64,000 nucleotides of DNA from Prevotella sp. 10(H) (GTDB lineage Bacteria; Bacteroidota; Bacteroidia; Bacteroidales; Dysgonomonadaceae). The notes beneath the pieces are model-generated. The model was not told where the DNA came from and did no database searches. It worked only from the letters and a program-made list of their open reading frames with translations. This document shows, piece by piece, positions 45,164 through 55,455 of the stretch (the first letter of the stretch is position 1; each line of letters starts with the position of its first letter). The DNA is taken from contig NZ_JOMI01000009.1 of the NCBI RefSeq assembly GCF_000711235.1, positions 62,001 through 126,000 of the forward strand, written 5' to 3'. A program made the translations under genes and the position numbers.

Positions 45164-47950
45164 ATGTCAGAAGAAAAAAATATATTCATAAAAGGCGCAC
45201 GGGTCAATAATCTCAAAAATATAGATGTAGAGATACCCCGCAACAAATTTGTGGTAATCACAGGACTTTCAGGTTCAGGAAAATCTTCACTCGCTTTCGA
45301 TACACTGTATGCCGAAGGCCAACGTCGTTATGTAGAAAGCCTGTCGGCTTATGCACGGCAGTTCCTCGGGCGAATGAACAAACCTGAGAGCGATTATATA
45401 AAAGGCATTCCGCCGGCAATCGCCATCGAGCAACGGGTAAGCGCGCGTAATCCGCGCTCGACGGTAGGAACATCCACAGAGGTATATGAATACCTGAGGC
45501 TATTATTTGCACGTATCGGAAAAACAATTTCTCCCGTGTCGGGTCAGGAAGTGAAAAAGCATCAGGTAAGCGATATTGTGGAAAAGATGCAGTCCTATCC
45601 GGAAGAAACACGGCTGGCCATCCTTACTAAAATTATTTTACGTGACAACCGGACACTGAATGAACAGCTGGAAATACTTCTTATGGAAGGTTTCTCACGG
45701 GTAGAAATCGACGGGAAATTCGAACGGATTGAAGATATTCTTGCTTCAAAAAAGAAATATAAAACAGATGAACTTCTTCTACTTATCGACCGCCTCACCT
45801 GTGATAAGGATGCAGCCAATATAAGCCGTTTTTCGGAATCTATAGAAACGGCATTCTTCGAAGGAGAGGGTGATTGTATCATCCGCTTCTATGTAGGAGA
45901 TAAACCGGAGAGTTTCGATTTCTCAAGGCATTTTGAAGCCGACGGTATCCAGTTTGAAGAACCGAACGATATGATGTTCAGCTTCAACAGTCCAGTGGGT
46001 GCATGTCCGGTATGCGAAGGATTCGGCCGTGTGATAGGCATAGATGAAAATCTTGTTATTCCGAATAAAAGCCTGTCGGTATACGAAGACGCTGTAGTAT
46101 GCTGGAAAGGGGAAAAAATGAGTGAATGGAAAACATCCTTTATCCGTGCTGCCGGTAGGTATAATTTCCCTATTCATCGCCCTTATTTCGAATTATCCGA
46201 CCTCGAAAGACAATTATTGTGGCAGGGTGCAAGCGGCCTGCATGGCATTGACGACTTCTTCAAAATGGTGGAAGAAAACCAGTACAAAATACAATACCGT
46301 GTTATGCTTGCTCGATACAGAGGAAAAACAACCTGTCCGGCTTGTAAAGGTTCACGGTTAAAGCCTCAGGCACTCTATGTAAAAGTCGGAGAAAAGACAA
46401 TTGCCGACCTTGTACTGATGCCGATATCCGAATTAAAAGTATTTTTTGACGGATTAGAACTTAACGAGACAGATGCAGCCATTGCCAAACGCTTGCTTAC
46501 TGATATAAATGTACGTATCCAGTACCTTATGAATGTAGGGCTGGGATATCTAACCCTCAACCGCCTCTCTAATTCTCTTTCGGGAGGAGAAAGCCAGCGC
46601 ATCAATTTAGCGACATCTTTAGGCAGCAGTCTTGTAGGCTCACTCTACATACTTGATGAGCCGAGTATCGGTCTTCATTCACGCGATACGGATTTATTGA
46701 TAAAAGTATTGCATGAGCTAAAATCTATCGGAAATACAGTTGTTGTAGTCGAGCATGACGAAGAAATCATTCGCGCTGCCGATTATATTATCGATATAGG
46801 CCCTAAAGCCGGTCGTTTAGGTGGGGAAGTGGTATATCAGGGAGATATTGCCGGTCTGCAGAAACATACCGATAGTTATACTGTCCGCTACCTCAACGGG
46901 GAAGAAAAGATAGACATCCCGAAGGTAAGACGTAAATGGAATAACTATATAGAGGTAAAAGGCGCAAGGCAAAACAACCTGAAAAATATCAATGTAAAGT
47001 TTCCACTAAACGTAATGACAGTTGTAACAGGGGTCAGCGGTTCAGGGAAATCTTCATTGGTTTGCGATGTATTATATACAGCGCTCGAGCGTCACTATAA
47101 AGGAAAGGGCGATCAGATAGTCCAGTACAGCGGACTCGAAGGTGATCTCAACCTTATAAAAGAGATCGAAATGGTAGATCAGAACCCTATCGGCCGTTCA
47201 TCCCGCTCCAATCCTGTAACGTACATCAAAGCATACGACGAAATACGTAAACTATTCGCTGAGCAACCTCTTGCCAAGCAAATGCACTTTACTCCGGCCT
47301 ATTTCTCTTTCAATGTAGAAGGCGGGCGTTGTGAAGAATGTGCAGGTGAAGGCAAGATTTTGGTAGAGATGCAGTTTATGGCAGATGTAATGCTAGAATG
47401 CGAAGTATGTAAAGGCAAACGTTTCAAACAAGATGTATTGGATGTACAATACAGAGGTGCAAGCATCCATGATGTACTGGAAATGACTATAGACCAGGCT
47501 ATCGAATTCTTCGAATCAGGAAAAGGCTCTACTGAAAAGAAAATAGTAAAACGGCTGAAACCACTGCAAGACGTAGGACTGGGATATGTAAAACTCGGAC
47601 AATCTTCGTCATCCTTATCCGGTGGTGAAAACCAACGTGTAAAACTGGCATTCCATCTTGTGGATGAAAAACCCGAGCCGACTTTATTTATATTCGACGA
47701 ACCTACTACAGGCCTTCACTTCCACGATATCAAAACCCTGCTGAAAGCTTTCGATTCGTTGATAAAAAGGGGTCATACTATCGTTATTATCGAGCACAAT
47801 ATGGATGTGATCAAATGTGCCGACCATATTATTGATATAGGTCCCGAAGGTGGTAAAGAAGGCGGATATGTGGTTTGTGAGGGTACTCCCGAAAAAATTA
47901 TCAAATGTAAAGATTCATATACCGGAAAGTTCCTGAAAGATAAACTTTAA
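45164..47950 (+). CDS. uvrA: Excinuclease ABC subunit A
   Basis: The damage-recognition ATPase of nucleotide excision repair, 928 residues, close to the usual 940. Two ABC modules are visible: Walker [27 protein letters not shown] and [11 protein letters not shown], signatures LSGGESQRI and LSGGENQRV, Walker B segments [11 protein letters not shown] and [11 protein letters not shown]. Zinc cysteines occur in CPVCEGFG...CPACKGSR and CEECAGEG...CEVCKGKR. I chose ATG 45164 with GGAGAG 4 nt upstream; an earlier in-frame TTG (45140) overlaps the TACCTTTG -7 element (45135-45142). The 3' end faces the methyltransferase gene 8 nt away. Confidence 0.97.
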   Translation: MSEEKNIFIKGARVNNLKNIDVEIPRNKFVVITGLSGSGKSSLAFDTLYAEGQRRYVESLSAYARQFLGRMNKPESDYIKGIPPAIAIEQRVSARNPRSTVGTSTEVYEYLRLLFARIGKTISPVSGQEVKKHQVSDIVEKMQSYPEETRLAILTKIILRDNRTLNEQLEILLMEGFSRVEIDGKFERIEDILASKKKYKTDELLLLIDRLTCDKDAANISRFSESIETAFFEGEGDCIIRFYVGDKPESFDFSRHFEADGIQFEEPNDMMFSFNSPVGACPVCEGFGRVIGIDENLVIPNKSLSVYEDAVVCWKGEKMSEWKTSFIRAAGRYNFPIHRPYFELSDLERQLLWQGASGLHGIDDFFKMVEENQYKIQYRVMLARYRGKTTCPACKGSRLKPQALYVKVGEKTIADLVLMPISELKVFFDGLELNETDAAIAKRLLTDINVRIQYLMNVGLGYLTLNRLSNSLSGGESQRINLATSLGSSLVGSLYILDEPSIGLHSRDTDLLIKVLHELKSIGNTVVVVEHDEEIIRAADYIIDIGPKAGRLGGEVVYQGDIAGLQKHTDSYTVRYLNGEEKIDIPKVRRKWNNYIEVKGARQNNLKNINVKFPLNVMTVVTGVSGSGKSSLVCDVLYTALERHYKGKGDQIVQYSGLEGDLNLIKEIEMVDQNPIGRSSRSNPVTYIKAYDEIRKLFAEQPLAKQMHFTPAYFSFNVEGGRCEECAGEGKILVEMQFMADVMLECEVCKGKRFKQDVLDVQYRGASIHDVLEMTIDQAIEFFESGKGSTEKKIVKRLKPLQDVGLGYVKLGQSSSSLSGGENQRVKLAFHLVDEKPEPTLFIFDEPTTGLHFHDIKTLLKAFDSLIKRGHTIVIIEHNMDVIKCADHIIDIGPEGGKEGGYVVCEGTPEKIIKCKDSYTGKFLKDKL

Positions 47951-47958
47951 TCGGGTTT

Positions 47959-48750
47959 CTAAAATCCGCGTTGCCTCATCGCCTCAAATGTAATTACGGC
48001 GGTGGAAACAGACACATTCAGTGAATCTATTTTTCCGCGCATCGGAATCTTTATTCGTGCATCGGCGTTATTCAGCCAAAAGTCTGTAAGACCATCAGCT
48101 TCCGTACCCATTACAACAGCCGACGGCACAGTAAAATCCGCATCCTGATACCACTGCGATGCCTGTAACTCGGCTGCAAATGATTTTATACCCTTTTCAT
48201 GGAGAAAATCCAGTGCTTCCTGTGATGTGCTGACAGCCGTTTGCACGGTGAAAAGGCAGCCGACACTGGAACGGATAGCATTGGGATTATACAGATCGGT
48301 AGCAGGGTCGCAAACTATTACCGCATCCACTTGTGCTGCATCCGCAGTACGGAGTATCGCCCCTAAATTTCCGGGTTTTTCTACAGCTTCGAGTATAATT
48401 ATAAAAGGATTTTCAGATAATTTTAAATCATTTAAAGTATGGCTTTTAGATTTTGCCAATGTTAGAAGTCCATCCGAACCTTCACGATAGGCTATCTTTT
48501 CAAACACCGCTTCCGATACTTCAAACATCTTATTTTCCGGAATAGTATTCAGTACTTCGGGATAATCCGTTTTAGCGAATAATTCAGGACATACATACAC
48601 CGAATCTATAGTATAACCTGCTGTAAGTGCGAGGCTGAATTCGCGCGCACCTTCAATAACGAATAGACCTTGTTCCTTTCGCTCTTTGCTTTTAGACAGT
48701 TTTACAATATTCTTTATCTTGGTATTCTGCAGGCTTGTTATTTTTTCCAT
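47959..48750 (-). CDS. SpoU/TrmH-family RNA 2'-O-methyltransferase
   Basis: A 263-residue cytoplasmic enzyme that methylates a ribose in rRNA or tRNA using SAM. N-terminal L30-like substrate domain (ITSLQNTKIKNIVKL), then the SPOUT knot fold: EAVEKPGNLGAILRTADAA (motif 1), MGTEADGL (motif 2), and IPMRGKIDSLNVSVSTAVITFE (motif 3). The target base is unknown; it is closest in outline to the RlmB/TrmH group. Its leader appears to be interrupted by the MITE-like element at 48762-48961. A minus-strand TATTTTTG at 48987-48994 is its likely -7 element. Confidence 0.9.
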   Translation of the reverse strand: MEKITSLQNTKIKNIVKLSKSKERKEQGLFVIEGAREFSLALTAGYTIDSVYVCPELFAKTDYPEVLNTIPENKMFEVSEAVFEKIAYREGSDGLLTLAKSKSHTLNDLKLSENPFIIILEAVEKPGNLGAILRTADAAQVDAVIVCDPATDLYNPNAIRSSVGCLFTVQTAVSTSQEALDFLHEKGIKSFAAELQASQWYQDADFTVPSAVVMGTEADGLTDFWLNNADARIKIPMRGKIDSLNVSVSTAVITFEAMRQRGF

Positions 48751-48761
48751 TCTGATATTCT

Positions 48762-48961
48762 TTAAGAGTCTGTTTAAATTTTATTCGTCTTCATTTTTAG
48801 AATTGTTTTTGAGATAATTTTTTCTTCTGCGAAGCGATAGTAGCGGGCTACGTGAGCTGAGCAATAGGGAAAATTAGCCGGAAACAAACTAAAAATGAAC
48901 GAAGACTAATTGCTTTTTATGCGTAATAAAAGATTCGTATAAAATTTAAACAGGCTTTTAA
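48762..48961. mobile_element. MITE-like palindromic element with TTAA target duplication
   Basis: A roughly 192-bp non-coding element (48766-48957) with terminal inverted repeats GAGTCTGTTTAAATTTTAT and, on the other strand, AAGCCTGTTTAAATTTTAT (17 of 19 identical), flanked by TTAA on both sides (48762-48765 and 48958-48961). Much of the interior is also self-complementary (for example CTAAAAATGAA at 48889-48899 against its complement at 48790-48800). The size, ends and 4-bp duplication fit a non-autonomous element mobilised by an IS5-like transposase (YTAR duplications). It lies 12 nt upstream of the methyltransferase start codon. Confidence 0.65.
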
Positions 48962-49049
48962 TAATTTTGTAATTTAAAGAGAGATACAAAAATAGGGATT
49001 TAACCCTTATTTTGTACCTTTGCACCTGAAAATTAAATTCAAAGGACAT

Positions 49050-49709
49050 ATGAAGCACGTGTGGATACTTTCTCTAAGTATTCTGACTCTTATAAGCTGT
49101 AGTTCGAAAGGACAAATCGAAGAAGAAAAAGAAGTAATAGAAGTAAAAAAATACAGCCGTTTTGCAGGCAGTTATGCCAAAGCATTTGCCGACCTGCAGG
49201 ATTTGCATATTGAAGCTGCCACAAATAATGGAGTGGGCCCACTCACATGCAGGGCAGACACCAGTCTTTATGCAGGAGAACTGATACGTATTCCAAGCGA
49301 GCTAGAGATATATAAGGTAGACAGGCTAAAACATTCCATGCCTTTTCTTGTACCTAAAGCCGCAACGTTACTCTCGGATATATGCCTTAATTTCAGAGAT
49401 TCGCTGGTAAGTAAAAAAATGGCTCTGTACAAACCGATTGTAACGAGCATCACACGTACCGACGATGATGTAAAAGGATTATCGAAGCGCAACAGAAATG
49501 CAAGTGATAATTCGGCACACCGCTACGGTACTACTTTCGACATAGCATGGACACGTTTCGACAAGGTCGACCCTACCGATTCTAGAACACTCGACGACGG
49601 GAAGCTAAAGGCAGTACTGGCTCAGGTACTTTTCGACCTTAAGCAACGCGAAAGATGTTATATAAAGCACGAGAGAAAACAGTCATGTTTTCATATAACG
49701 GTAAGATAA
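49050..49709 (+). CDS. DUF5715/M15-like peptidase lipoprotein
   Basis: A 219-residue lipoprotein (signal ending LISCSSKG). The C-terminal part shows SAHRYGTTFDIAW, matching the HxxGxxxD/I zinc site of M15 D-Ala-D-Ala carboxypeptidase-like proteins, with a final His in CFHITVR and an upstream SITRTDDDV segment. It may trim or bind peptidoglycan stem peptides in the periplasm. ATG 49050 follows AAAGGA, a Shine-Dalgarno-like sequence; a TACCTTTG -7 element is at 49015-49022. Divergent from the methyltransferase gene. Family assignment is tentative, the zinc-site resemblance less so. Confidence 0.7.
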   Translation: MKHVWILSLSILTLISCSSKGQIEEEKEVIEVKKYSRFAGSYAKAFADLQDLHIEAATNNGVGPLTCRADTSLYAGELIRIPSELEIYKVDRLKHSMPFLVPKAATLLSDICLNFRDSLVSKKMALYKPIVTSITRTDDDVKGLSKRNRNASDNSAHRYGTTFDIAWTRFDKVDPTDSRTLDDGKLKAVLAQVLFDLKQRERCYIKHERKQSCFHITVR

Positions 49710-49730
49710 AATCAATTATCATATTTGAGA

Positions 49731-49805
49731 ATTAGCATATTAGCAAATGCAAAAATAAAATGCTTTACAATTTGCTAATTTCCGAATCTGCTAATTCGCT
49801 AATTA
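49731..49805. repeat. Cluster of TTAGCAAAT / GCTAATT repeats
   Basis: TTAGCAAAT (49740-49748) and ATTTGCTAA (49770-49778) form an inverted repeat, with further copies of TTAGCA before and GCTAATT after. It lies between the lipoprotein gene and truA; it may form a weak hairpin or be a decayed repeat. Confidence 0.5.
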
Positions 49806-49811
49806 ACAACG

Positions 49812-50561
49812 ATGAAACGCTACTTCATATATTTGTCATACAACGGAGAAAAGTATTGCGGATGGCAAATCCAGCCAAACGGAATATCGGTGCAGGAAAC
49901 AATAGAGAATGCACTGGGTATCCTGTTGCGCACTCCTACCCCGATCGTCGGTGCCGGACGTACCGATGCCGGTGTACATGCCCGCATGATGACAGCGCAT
50001 TTCGACAGCGAACAAGAGAATATCGACTTGCCGATGTTGACAAATAAACTGAACAGCCTATTGCCAAAAGATATAGCTATACAGAAAATAATAGAAGTAA
50101 AAGCGGATGCGCATGCCCGTTTCGATGCCACGTCCAGATTGTACCGATATTATATCACCACAGAAAAAGACCCGTTTCTGTATCCTCTGAAATATAAAAT
50201 ATACGGCAACCTTGATTTACAGGCAATGAACGATTGCGCTAAAATACTTTTCGAGTACGAGGATTTTACCAGTTTCAGCAAGTTACATACAGATGTAAAG
50301 ACAAACAACTGCACGATTATGCTGGCAGAATGGGAGCAAAAAGGAAATGACTATATTTTTACCATTAAAGCAAACCGTTTTTTGCGTAATATGGTACGTT
50401 CGATTGTGGGTACCTTACTGGAAGTTGGTCGGGGAAAAATTACTCCGGAAGATTTCAGAAAAATAATAGAAGCCAAAGACCGGTGTAAAGCAGGCGCCTC
50501 GGTGCCGGGAAACGCCCTTTTTCTCGAAGAAATTGAATATAACAACGACATATATAAGTGA
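49812..50561 (+). CDS. truA: tRNA pseudouridine(38-40) synthase
   Basis: Converts uridines 38-40 of the tRNA anticodon arm to pseudouridine. The 249-residue length is normal. Catalytic Asp52 lies in [16 protein letters not shown] and [21 protein letters not shown] are other family signatures. The TGA stop overlaps the ATG of nhaA by one base (TGATG), suggesting translational coupling. A repeat-rich leader lies upstream. Confidence 0.95.
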   Translation: MKRYFIYLSYNGEKYCGWQIQPNGISVQETIENALGILLRTPTPIVGAGRTDAGVHARMMTAHFDSEQENIDLPMLTNKLNSLLPKDIAIQKIIEVKADAHARFDATSRLYRYYITTEKDPFLYPLKYKIYGNLDLQAMNDCAKILFEYEDFTSFSKLHTDVKTNNCTIMLAEWEQKGNDYIFTIKANRFLRNMVRSIVGTLLEVGRGKITPEDFRKIIEAKDRCKAGASVPGNALFLEEIEYNNDIYK

Positions 50562-51742
50562 TGAAAATACCCAGAATCTTAAGTGGAAGAACCCTGCGGG
50601 GATTTATGGAAAGTGAGAAATCGGGAGGCCTAACTCTGATTGTCTGCACATTAATATCGATACTACTGGCTAATTCCAGCTTTGCCGGAGAAAGTTATCG
50701 CGATTTTTGGGAAATTCAGGCGGGAAGCCATACAATAGCCGATTGGATAAATGATGGACTGATGGCTATATTCTTCCTCTTGGTCGGACTGGAACTGATA
50801 CAGGAAATTTACGAGGGGGAACTCGCAAACGTAAAACGCGCCATGCTTCCTATTTCCGGAGCATTAGGAGGAATGCTTATTCCTGCGGGAATATATATGT
50901 TTTTGAACTTCGGAACGGATACACATGCAGGATTCGGTATACCTATGGCAACAGATATTGCGTTTGCATTGGGCGTACTTTCGTTGCTCGGTAGCCGTGT
51001 ACCTACTTCACTTAAAGTATTTTTGACTGCCTTAGCTGTGATAGATGATTTAGGAGCGATAATAGTGATTGCAATATTTTATACAACTTCATTAGCATGG
51101 GTTTATTTACTGATAGCCTTAGGCATGTTTGCTTTGCTTCTTATCCTAAATAAAAAATTCAATGTAACAAGCCTTATCCCCTATCTTATAGGCGGTATCA
51201 TCATGTGGTATTGCATGCTCCATTCGGGGGTACATGCAACTATTGCAGGTGTTTTGCTTGCAATAACAATTCCATTCAAGAAAGGCGATGCAAAATGCTT
51301 GTCCAACAGGATGCAGCACGCACTGCATTATCCTGTCGCCTTCGCAATATTACCGATATTCGCATTGGCAAATACAGCTATGGTGATAGAGGGCAACTGG
51401 GATCAGTCGATAGGCGAGCCGTTTGCAATGGGTATCATTCTGGGGCTGATAGTTGGGAAGCCTATTGGTATTACATTATTCAGCTTTTTATCGGTGAAAA
51501 CAGGCCTATGCTCTCTTCCGAGAGGGGTAAAATGGAAGGAGTTACTAGGTGCAGGGATGCTCGGAGGAATCGGGTTTACAATGTCCATTTTCATAACCTT
51601 ATTGGCATTCAAAGGCAACCTGCATTATATAAACGAGTCGAAACTAATGATACTGTTAGCATCGCTTACATCTGGTATTATAGGATATACCTGGCTCAAC
51701 TTTGTATTGAAAAAGGAGAAAAAGATCGCTGAAAAGGATTAG
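50561..51742 (+). CDS. nhaA: Na+/H+ antiporter NhaA
   Basis: An inner-membrane antiporter, about 393 residues, that exports Na+ in exchange for protons at alkaline pH. The N-terminal LRGFMESEKSGGLTLI, the FFLLVGLELIQE segment, the ATDIAFALG signature and the ion-binding Asp pair in AVIDDLGAIIVIAIFY are all present; about twelve TM helices are visible. ATG 50561 is used; a GTG one codon earlier is in frame. Overlap with truA and a 13-nt gap to the next gene suggest an operon of unrelated functions. Confidence 0.95.
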   Translation: MKIPRILSGRTLRGFMESEKSGGLTLIVCTLISILLANSSFAGESYRDFWEIQAGSHTIADWINDGLMAIFFLLVGLELIQEIYEGELANVKRAMLPISGALGGMLIPAGIYMFLNFGTDTHAGFGIPMATDIAFALGVLSLLGSRVPTSLKVFLTALAVIDDLGAIIVIAIFYTTSLAWVYLLIALGMFALLLILNKKFNVTSLIPYLIGGIIMWYCMLHSGVHATIAGVLLAITIPFKKGDAKCLSNRMQHALHYPVAFAILPIFALANTAMVIEGNWDQSIGEPFAMGIILGLIVGKPIGITLFSFLSVKTGLCSLPRGVKWKELLGAGMLGGIGFTMSIFITLLAFKGNLHYINESKLMILLASLTSGIIGYTWLNFVLKKEKKIAEKD

Positions 51743-51755
51743 TTGAAGAAAAAAT

Positions 51756-52655
51756 ATGTGGTTAGCTCTAGCCTTTGTTTCGGCGTTCTTCTTAGGATGC
51801 TACGATATATGTAAAAAGAAATCGGTAAACGGCAACGCTGTTATTCCCGTTTTATTTCTGAATACATTATTCTGTTCGTTATTACTTTTACCACTTGTAC
51901 TTATCTCGAGTATTTCACCGGATATACTTAACGGCACAATCGGTTATGTCCCGTCCGTTTCAATGGAAACACACGGATATATATTTGTTAAATCAGTTAT
52001 TGTACTCACATCGTGGATATTCGGCTACTTTGCCATAAAACATTTACCTCTTACTATTACCGGACCAATTAATGCGACACGCCCTGTAATGACCCTGTTG
52101 GGCGCTTTATTTATCTTTGGAGAACGGTTAAATCTTTATCAATGGATAGGAGTAATTATTACCATTATATCGTTCTTTTTATTATCCTTATCAGGTAAGA
52201 AAGAGGGCATTAGTTTCCATAAAAACAAGTGGATATTCTTTATGCTACTCGCTGCAATTGCAGGAGCAGTTAGCGGCTTGTATGATAAGTTCCTAATGCA
52301 GCAATTTAGTTCTACTGCCGTACAATTCTGGTTCAATACATATCAGTGCATACTGATGCTGATTGTGCTTCTTGTAATTTGGTATCCTAAGCGCGAAAAG
52401 AATACCCCGTTCGAATGGAGATGGAGCATTCTACTGGTATCGTTATTCCTTACCATCGCAGATTTTGTATACTTTTATGCACTTACATATCCCGATGCTA
52501 TGATTTCGATTGTGTCTATGGTGAGACGAAGCAGTGTGTTGGTTTCATTTGCGGGCGGAGTTATATTCTTCCATGAAAAAAACTTAAAAGGAAAGGCTAT
52601 CGACCTTGTATTAATAATTATAGCGATGTTTTTCCTATATTTGGGGACAAAATAA
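51756..52655 (+). CDS. EamA/DMT-family transporter
   Basis: A 299-residue inner-membrane protein with ten TM helices in two homologous EamA halves. Typical phrases: FFLGCYDICKKKSV, GPINATRPVMTLLGALFIFGERLNLYQWIGV in the first half and SIVSMVRRSSVLVSFAGGVIFFHEKNL in the second. It exports or imports a small metabolite that cannot be predicted. It follows nhaA after 13 nt. Confidence 0.88.
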   Translation: MWLALAFVSAFFLGCYDICKKKSVNGNAVIPVLFLNTLFCSLLLLPLVLISSISPDILNGTIGYVPSVSMETHGYIFVKSVIVLTSWIFGYFAIKHLPLTITGPINATRPVMTLLGALFIFGERLNLYQWIGVIITIISFFLLSLSGKKEGISFHKNKWIFFMLLAAIAGAVSGLYDKFLMQQFSSTAVQFWFNTYQCILMLIVLLVIWYPKREKNTPFEWRWSILLVSLFLTIADFVYFYALTYPDAMISIVSMVRRSSVLVSFAGGVIFFHEKNLKGKAIDLVLIIIAMFFLYLGTK

Positions 52656-52690
52656 ATTAATTGACAGTAAATATCTTACAATAAATAGTA

Positions 52691-53332
52691 ATGAAAAAAT
52701 TATTCTTCACAATAGTTCTTCTAATAACAGGCATAACTTCCTTATCAGCACAGGAGATCAAAGATGTTATTCTTTCAATGCCTGATGACATTATTCTCGG
52801 ATTAGAAGCGGCACAAAAAGAATTATTGATATCCGATCCTTCGGACACCACCGAAATAACTATAGACAAGGGAACTTATGCAGATATAAAAAGATTAGCC
52901 ATTTCACCGGACTTTATTTCATTACAGACGTCCGAATCGGGCACTACACAAATAAAATTATTACCATTGATCAATGACTCAAAAATAATCTGTGTAGTAA
53001 AAACAGTGTGTACTAAAGACAGTGTATGCGACAGCCGTATGCAATTCTATACTACAAAATGGCTGCCGATAAATCAAAGTGAATTGTTCCCCGGTAAAGA
53101 TAAAAACTGGTTTATTAAAGAGGGAACAGACCACAATAGTCAGGATTTTATAAATGCTTACACCGCTCTGGATATGAACCCTATGAAAATAGACTTATCC
53201 CCTACTGACAACAATTTGACGATTACATACAATATAAAGAGTTATCTGTCGGAAGAAGATTATAAAAAATTAGAACCATACCTTACCGAAAAGCCCAAGA
53301 TACTGACTTGGGATAAATCTTCCTACAAATAA
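52691..53332 (+). CDS. DUF3256-family exported protein
   Basis: A 213-residue protein with a signal peptide (cleavage ...TSLSA). The sequence QEIKDVILSMPDDIILGLE and the ICVVKTVCTKDSVCDSRMQFYTTKW region with paired cysteines match the DUF3256 family of Bacteroidales. Function unknown; probably periplasmic. The next gene starts 9 nt after the stop codon and is also exported, so the two likely act in the same compartment. Confidence 0.75.
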   Translation: MKKLFFTIVLLITGITSLSAQEIKDVILSMPDDIILGLEAAQKELLISDPSDTTEITIDKGTYADIKRLAISPDFISLQTSESGTTQIKLLPLINDSKIICVVKTVCTKDSVCDSRMQFYTTKWLPINQSELFPGKDKNWFIKEGTDHNSQDFINAYTALDMNPMKIDLSPTDNNLTITYNIKSYLSEEDYKKLEPYLTEKPKILTWDKSSYK

Positions 53333-53340
53333 AATAATGC

Positions 53341-54474
53341 ATGAAATACCTTACACATCTTTTACTTTTCTTCTTTTTATCGATTATAGCATATGCTAAT
53401 GACGGAGCCTACTATGTCAGTGGAAACCAGCTTATACCTGTAACTGAAACCGACATAACAGTAAAAAAAGAAATACTCTCAATAAAGCGGAAAAACCGAA
53501 AGCAGGTTGAAGTAGATGTATATTACGAATTTTACAATCCGGGTAATACTAAACAAGTGGTTGTAGGCTTTGAGGCTTTTTCCCCCGGCGGGGATGTAAA
53601 CCCTAATCCAAAAAACGGACGGCATCCCAATATATATGATTTTACCGTGAAGATGAATGAATCATCTTTACCATATAAAGTCGCAATGGTAAAGGACAGC
53701 GTTTATTACCAAAATGGAAAATTTAAAGGAATAACACGCAAACAGATGAATGAATCACTGGAAGATCATGGATGGATGAGCGCAGATTTCTTTTATGTCT
53801 ATCATTTCAACGCAGATTTTAAGAAAGGATTAAATACTTTAAAGCACACATATACCTGCGATTTGTCCACTAGTGTAGATTATGCCTATTCTTTTGACTA
53901 TATACTGACAGCAGCCATACGCTGGGGGAACAAACAAATAGATGATTTTACCCTGATAATCGATATGGGCGAATTTCAGGACTTTTACATTGATGATAAT
54001 CCTTTTAGAGATAATCCAAAATGGGATATTCACGGCAATAAGCTAAGTATAACAAGCGAGCCGTATATTGACTACAGGGAAACACCGGAACAGGAAAAAA
54101 CACGCACCAGATTCATGATCAGAAACGGAGAGATTATATATAAAGCTGAGAATTTCAGACCGAAAGCAGAACTGGCAATCAGATCGTTCCGCGCCATTGC
54201 TTTCACTCCCACACCTTTCAATTATGAAGAAACACCATATATTTCATATACCCTTATCGAATCTGAAGATTATAGTATTTCAACTACAGACGAAACGTCT
54301 AAAAAAATATTGAAAAACCTGCCGTTTGCCCGCAGGGGATATATATTTTCATCTCCCGAATTGAAAGAGTATTATTCCGGACAAATATGGTACAAACCTG
54401 ATTCAAATTATAAAGCCGTTTTATCCGAATTACCAAAAGAAGAACAAGATTGGGTGATGCGTTACTCGAAATAA
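53341..54474 (+). CDS. Exported DUF4424/YARHG-domain protein
   Basis: A 377-residue protein with signal peptide (...IIAYA). The body (NDGAYYVSGNQLIPVTETDI ... YYEFYNPG) resembles DUF4424, and the C-terminal 80 residues carry the YARHG-like domain (FARRGYIFSSPELKEYYSGQIWYKP). YARHG domains occur in bacterial envelope proteins, but their ligand is unknown. Placed last in the truA-nhaA-transporter-DUF3256 run; a strong terminator follows. Confidence 0.78.
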   Translation: MKYLTHLLLFFFLSIIAYANDGAYYVSGNQLIPVTETDITVKKEILSIKRKNRKQVEVDVYYEFYNPGNTKQVVVGFEAFSPGGDVNPNPKNGRHPNIYDFTVKMNESSLPYKVAMVKDSVYYQNGKFKGITRKQMNESLEDHGWMSADFFYVYHFNADFKKGLNTLKHTYTCDLSTSVDYAYSFDYILTAAIRWGNKQIDDFTLIIDMGEFQDFYIDDNPFRDNPKWDIHGNKLSITSEPYIDYRETPEQEKTRTRFMIRNGEIIYKAENFRPKAELAIRSFRAIAFTPTPFNYEETPYISYTLIESEDYSISTTDETSKKILKNLPFARRGYIFSSPELKEYYSGQIWYKPDSNYKAVLSELPKEEQDWVMRYSK

Positions 54475-54476
54475 GA

Positions 54477-54505
54477 AAAGGCAGATAATTAGTTTATCTG
54501 CCTTT
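54477..54505. terminator. Bidirectional terminator
   Basis: A perfect 12-bp stem (AAAGGCAGATAA / TTATCTGCCTTT) with a 5-nt loop, between the convergent YARHG and GNAT genes. Confidence 0.85.
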
Positions 54506-54534
54506 ATCGACTTAGTGATTTTTTTAAAATCGCT

Positions 54535-54822
54535 TCAATCCGCTACTATATCCTGATATTCAGGATGACGCAATATATATGTCCTTGTATATGAACAAAC
54601 CGGGCGCACTTTATATCCCTTATCACGGGCATAGTCCAGCATGGTTTTAGTCATTGCCGCAGCTATTCCGCGTCCTTCCAGTTGAGGAGGAACACCCGTA
54701 TGTGTAACGACTAGAACATTTTCCCTTTTTGTGTAGTCCACTACCGAAACCATACCTTCTACTTCGGCTTCGAAACAGCTTTTATCTTCATTATGTATTA
54801 CCTTATATTCCATATGACACAA
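54535..54822 (-). CDS. YjdJ-type small GNAT N-acetyltransferase
   Basis: A 95-residue cytoplasmic protein of the short GNAT subgroup (N-acetyltransferase domain of about 90 residues). The acetyl-CoA loop is seen as VVTHTGVPPQLEGRGIAAAMTKTMLDYARDKGYKV, followed by a CSYTRTYILRHPEY stretch typical of the group. Substrate unknown. Separated by 12 nt from the lipoprotein gene upstream on the same strand. Confidence 0.85.
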   Translation of the reverse strand: MCHMEYKVIHNEDKSCFEAEVEGMVSVVDYTKRENVLVVTHTGVPPQLEGRGIAAAMTKTMLDYARDKGYKVRPVCSYTRTYILRHPEYQDIVAD

Positions 54823-54834
54823 GTTTAAATATGA

Positions 54835-55428
54835 TTATTTACTTCCTCCGAAACTAAAATTCACAGGTATATAAACCGGTGATGAAACCGGAGTGTTGCC
54901 AATCATAAATGTTGGCTTTAGCTGTAGAGAAACATTTGATTTTTTAGAACCCATCCCGATAAAATTCTTAGCGATATCTACAACTGCATCTTTCGAATTA
55001 TTTTTCATGAGTGTTGCCAGATCTACTCCGATCGTGAGCGGTAGGGTTTGAGTTTGCCCCGCACCTATATTCAGCGTTTGATTAACGGCACCTGTAGTAA
55101 ACTGGATATCGTCGATGCTGATTATATATTGTAACCCATGAAGTAAAGCAGCCGATTCGTTCGGATTTTTTACATTCAGATTTAGTGTAAAATCCAGCGG
55201 AATGGATGTAGCTGTTCCCGATAGAATGGATGTTATTTTAGGGATTGCAGTAACAGAAAGGCCGTTGGAAAGGTTCATTCCCGACACGCTCAGTCCTGTA
55301 ATCGATTTATAACTATATTCGCAATTGATTAAATTATAAGTACTTCTGAGTCCCTGCTGTACACTATCGCAACCGACCAATATAAAAACAGCAACTAATG
55401 CCGCAAAAATTCTCTTCTTCATTTTCAA
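54835..55428 (-). CDS. LEA-14-like (WHy-domain) lipoprotein
   Basis: A 197-residue lipoprotein (signal ...VFILVGCDS). The mature chain fits a water-stress/hypersensitive-response (LEA type 2) beta-sandwich: LNVKNPNESAALLHGLQYIISID, GAGQTQTLPLTIGVDL. Such domains bind hydrophobic ligands or stabilise membranes under desiccation in other organisms; here the role is unknown. The start could be the first or third codon (two Met close together). Three-gene minus-strand run with the GNAT gene and the Smr gene. Confidence 0.75.
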   Translation of the reverse strand: MKMKKRIFAALVAVFILVGCDSVQQGLRSTYNLINCEYSYKSITGLSVSGMNLSNGLSVTAIPKITSILSGTATSIPLDFTLNLNVKNPNESAALLHGLQYIISIDDIQFTTGAVNQTLNIGAGQTQTLPLTIGVDLATLMKNNSKDAVVDIAKNFIGMGSKKSNVSLQLKPTFMIGNTPVSSPVYIPVNFSFGGSK

Positions 55429-55455
55429 TAATTTAGTTTGTGTAGTAAATCAATC

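Noticed and set aside
49760-50047. 95-codon open frame overlapping the truA start
   Set aside because: Its sequence is truA read in another frame; truA has catalytic motifs and normal length.
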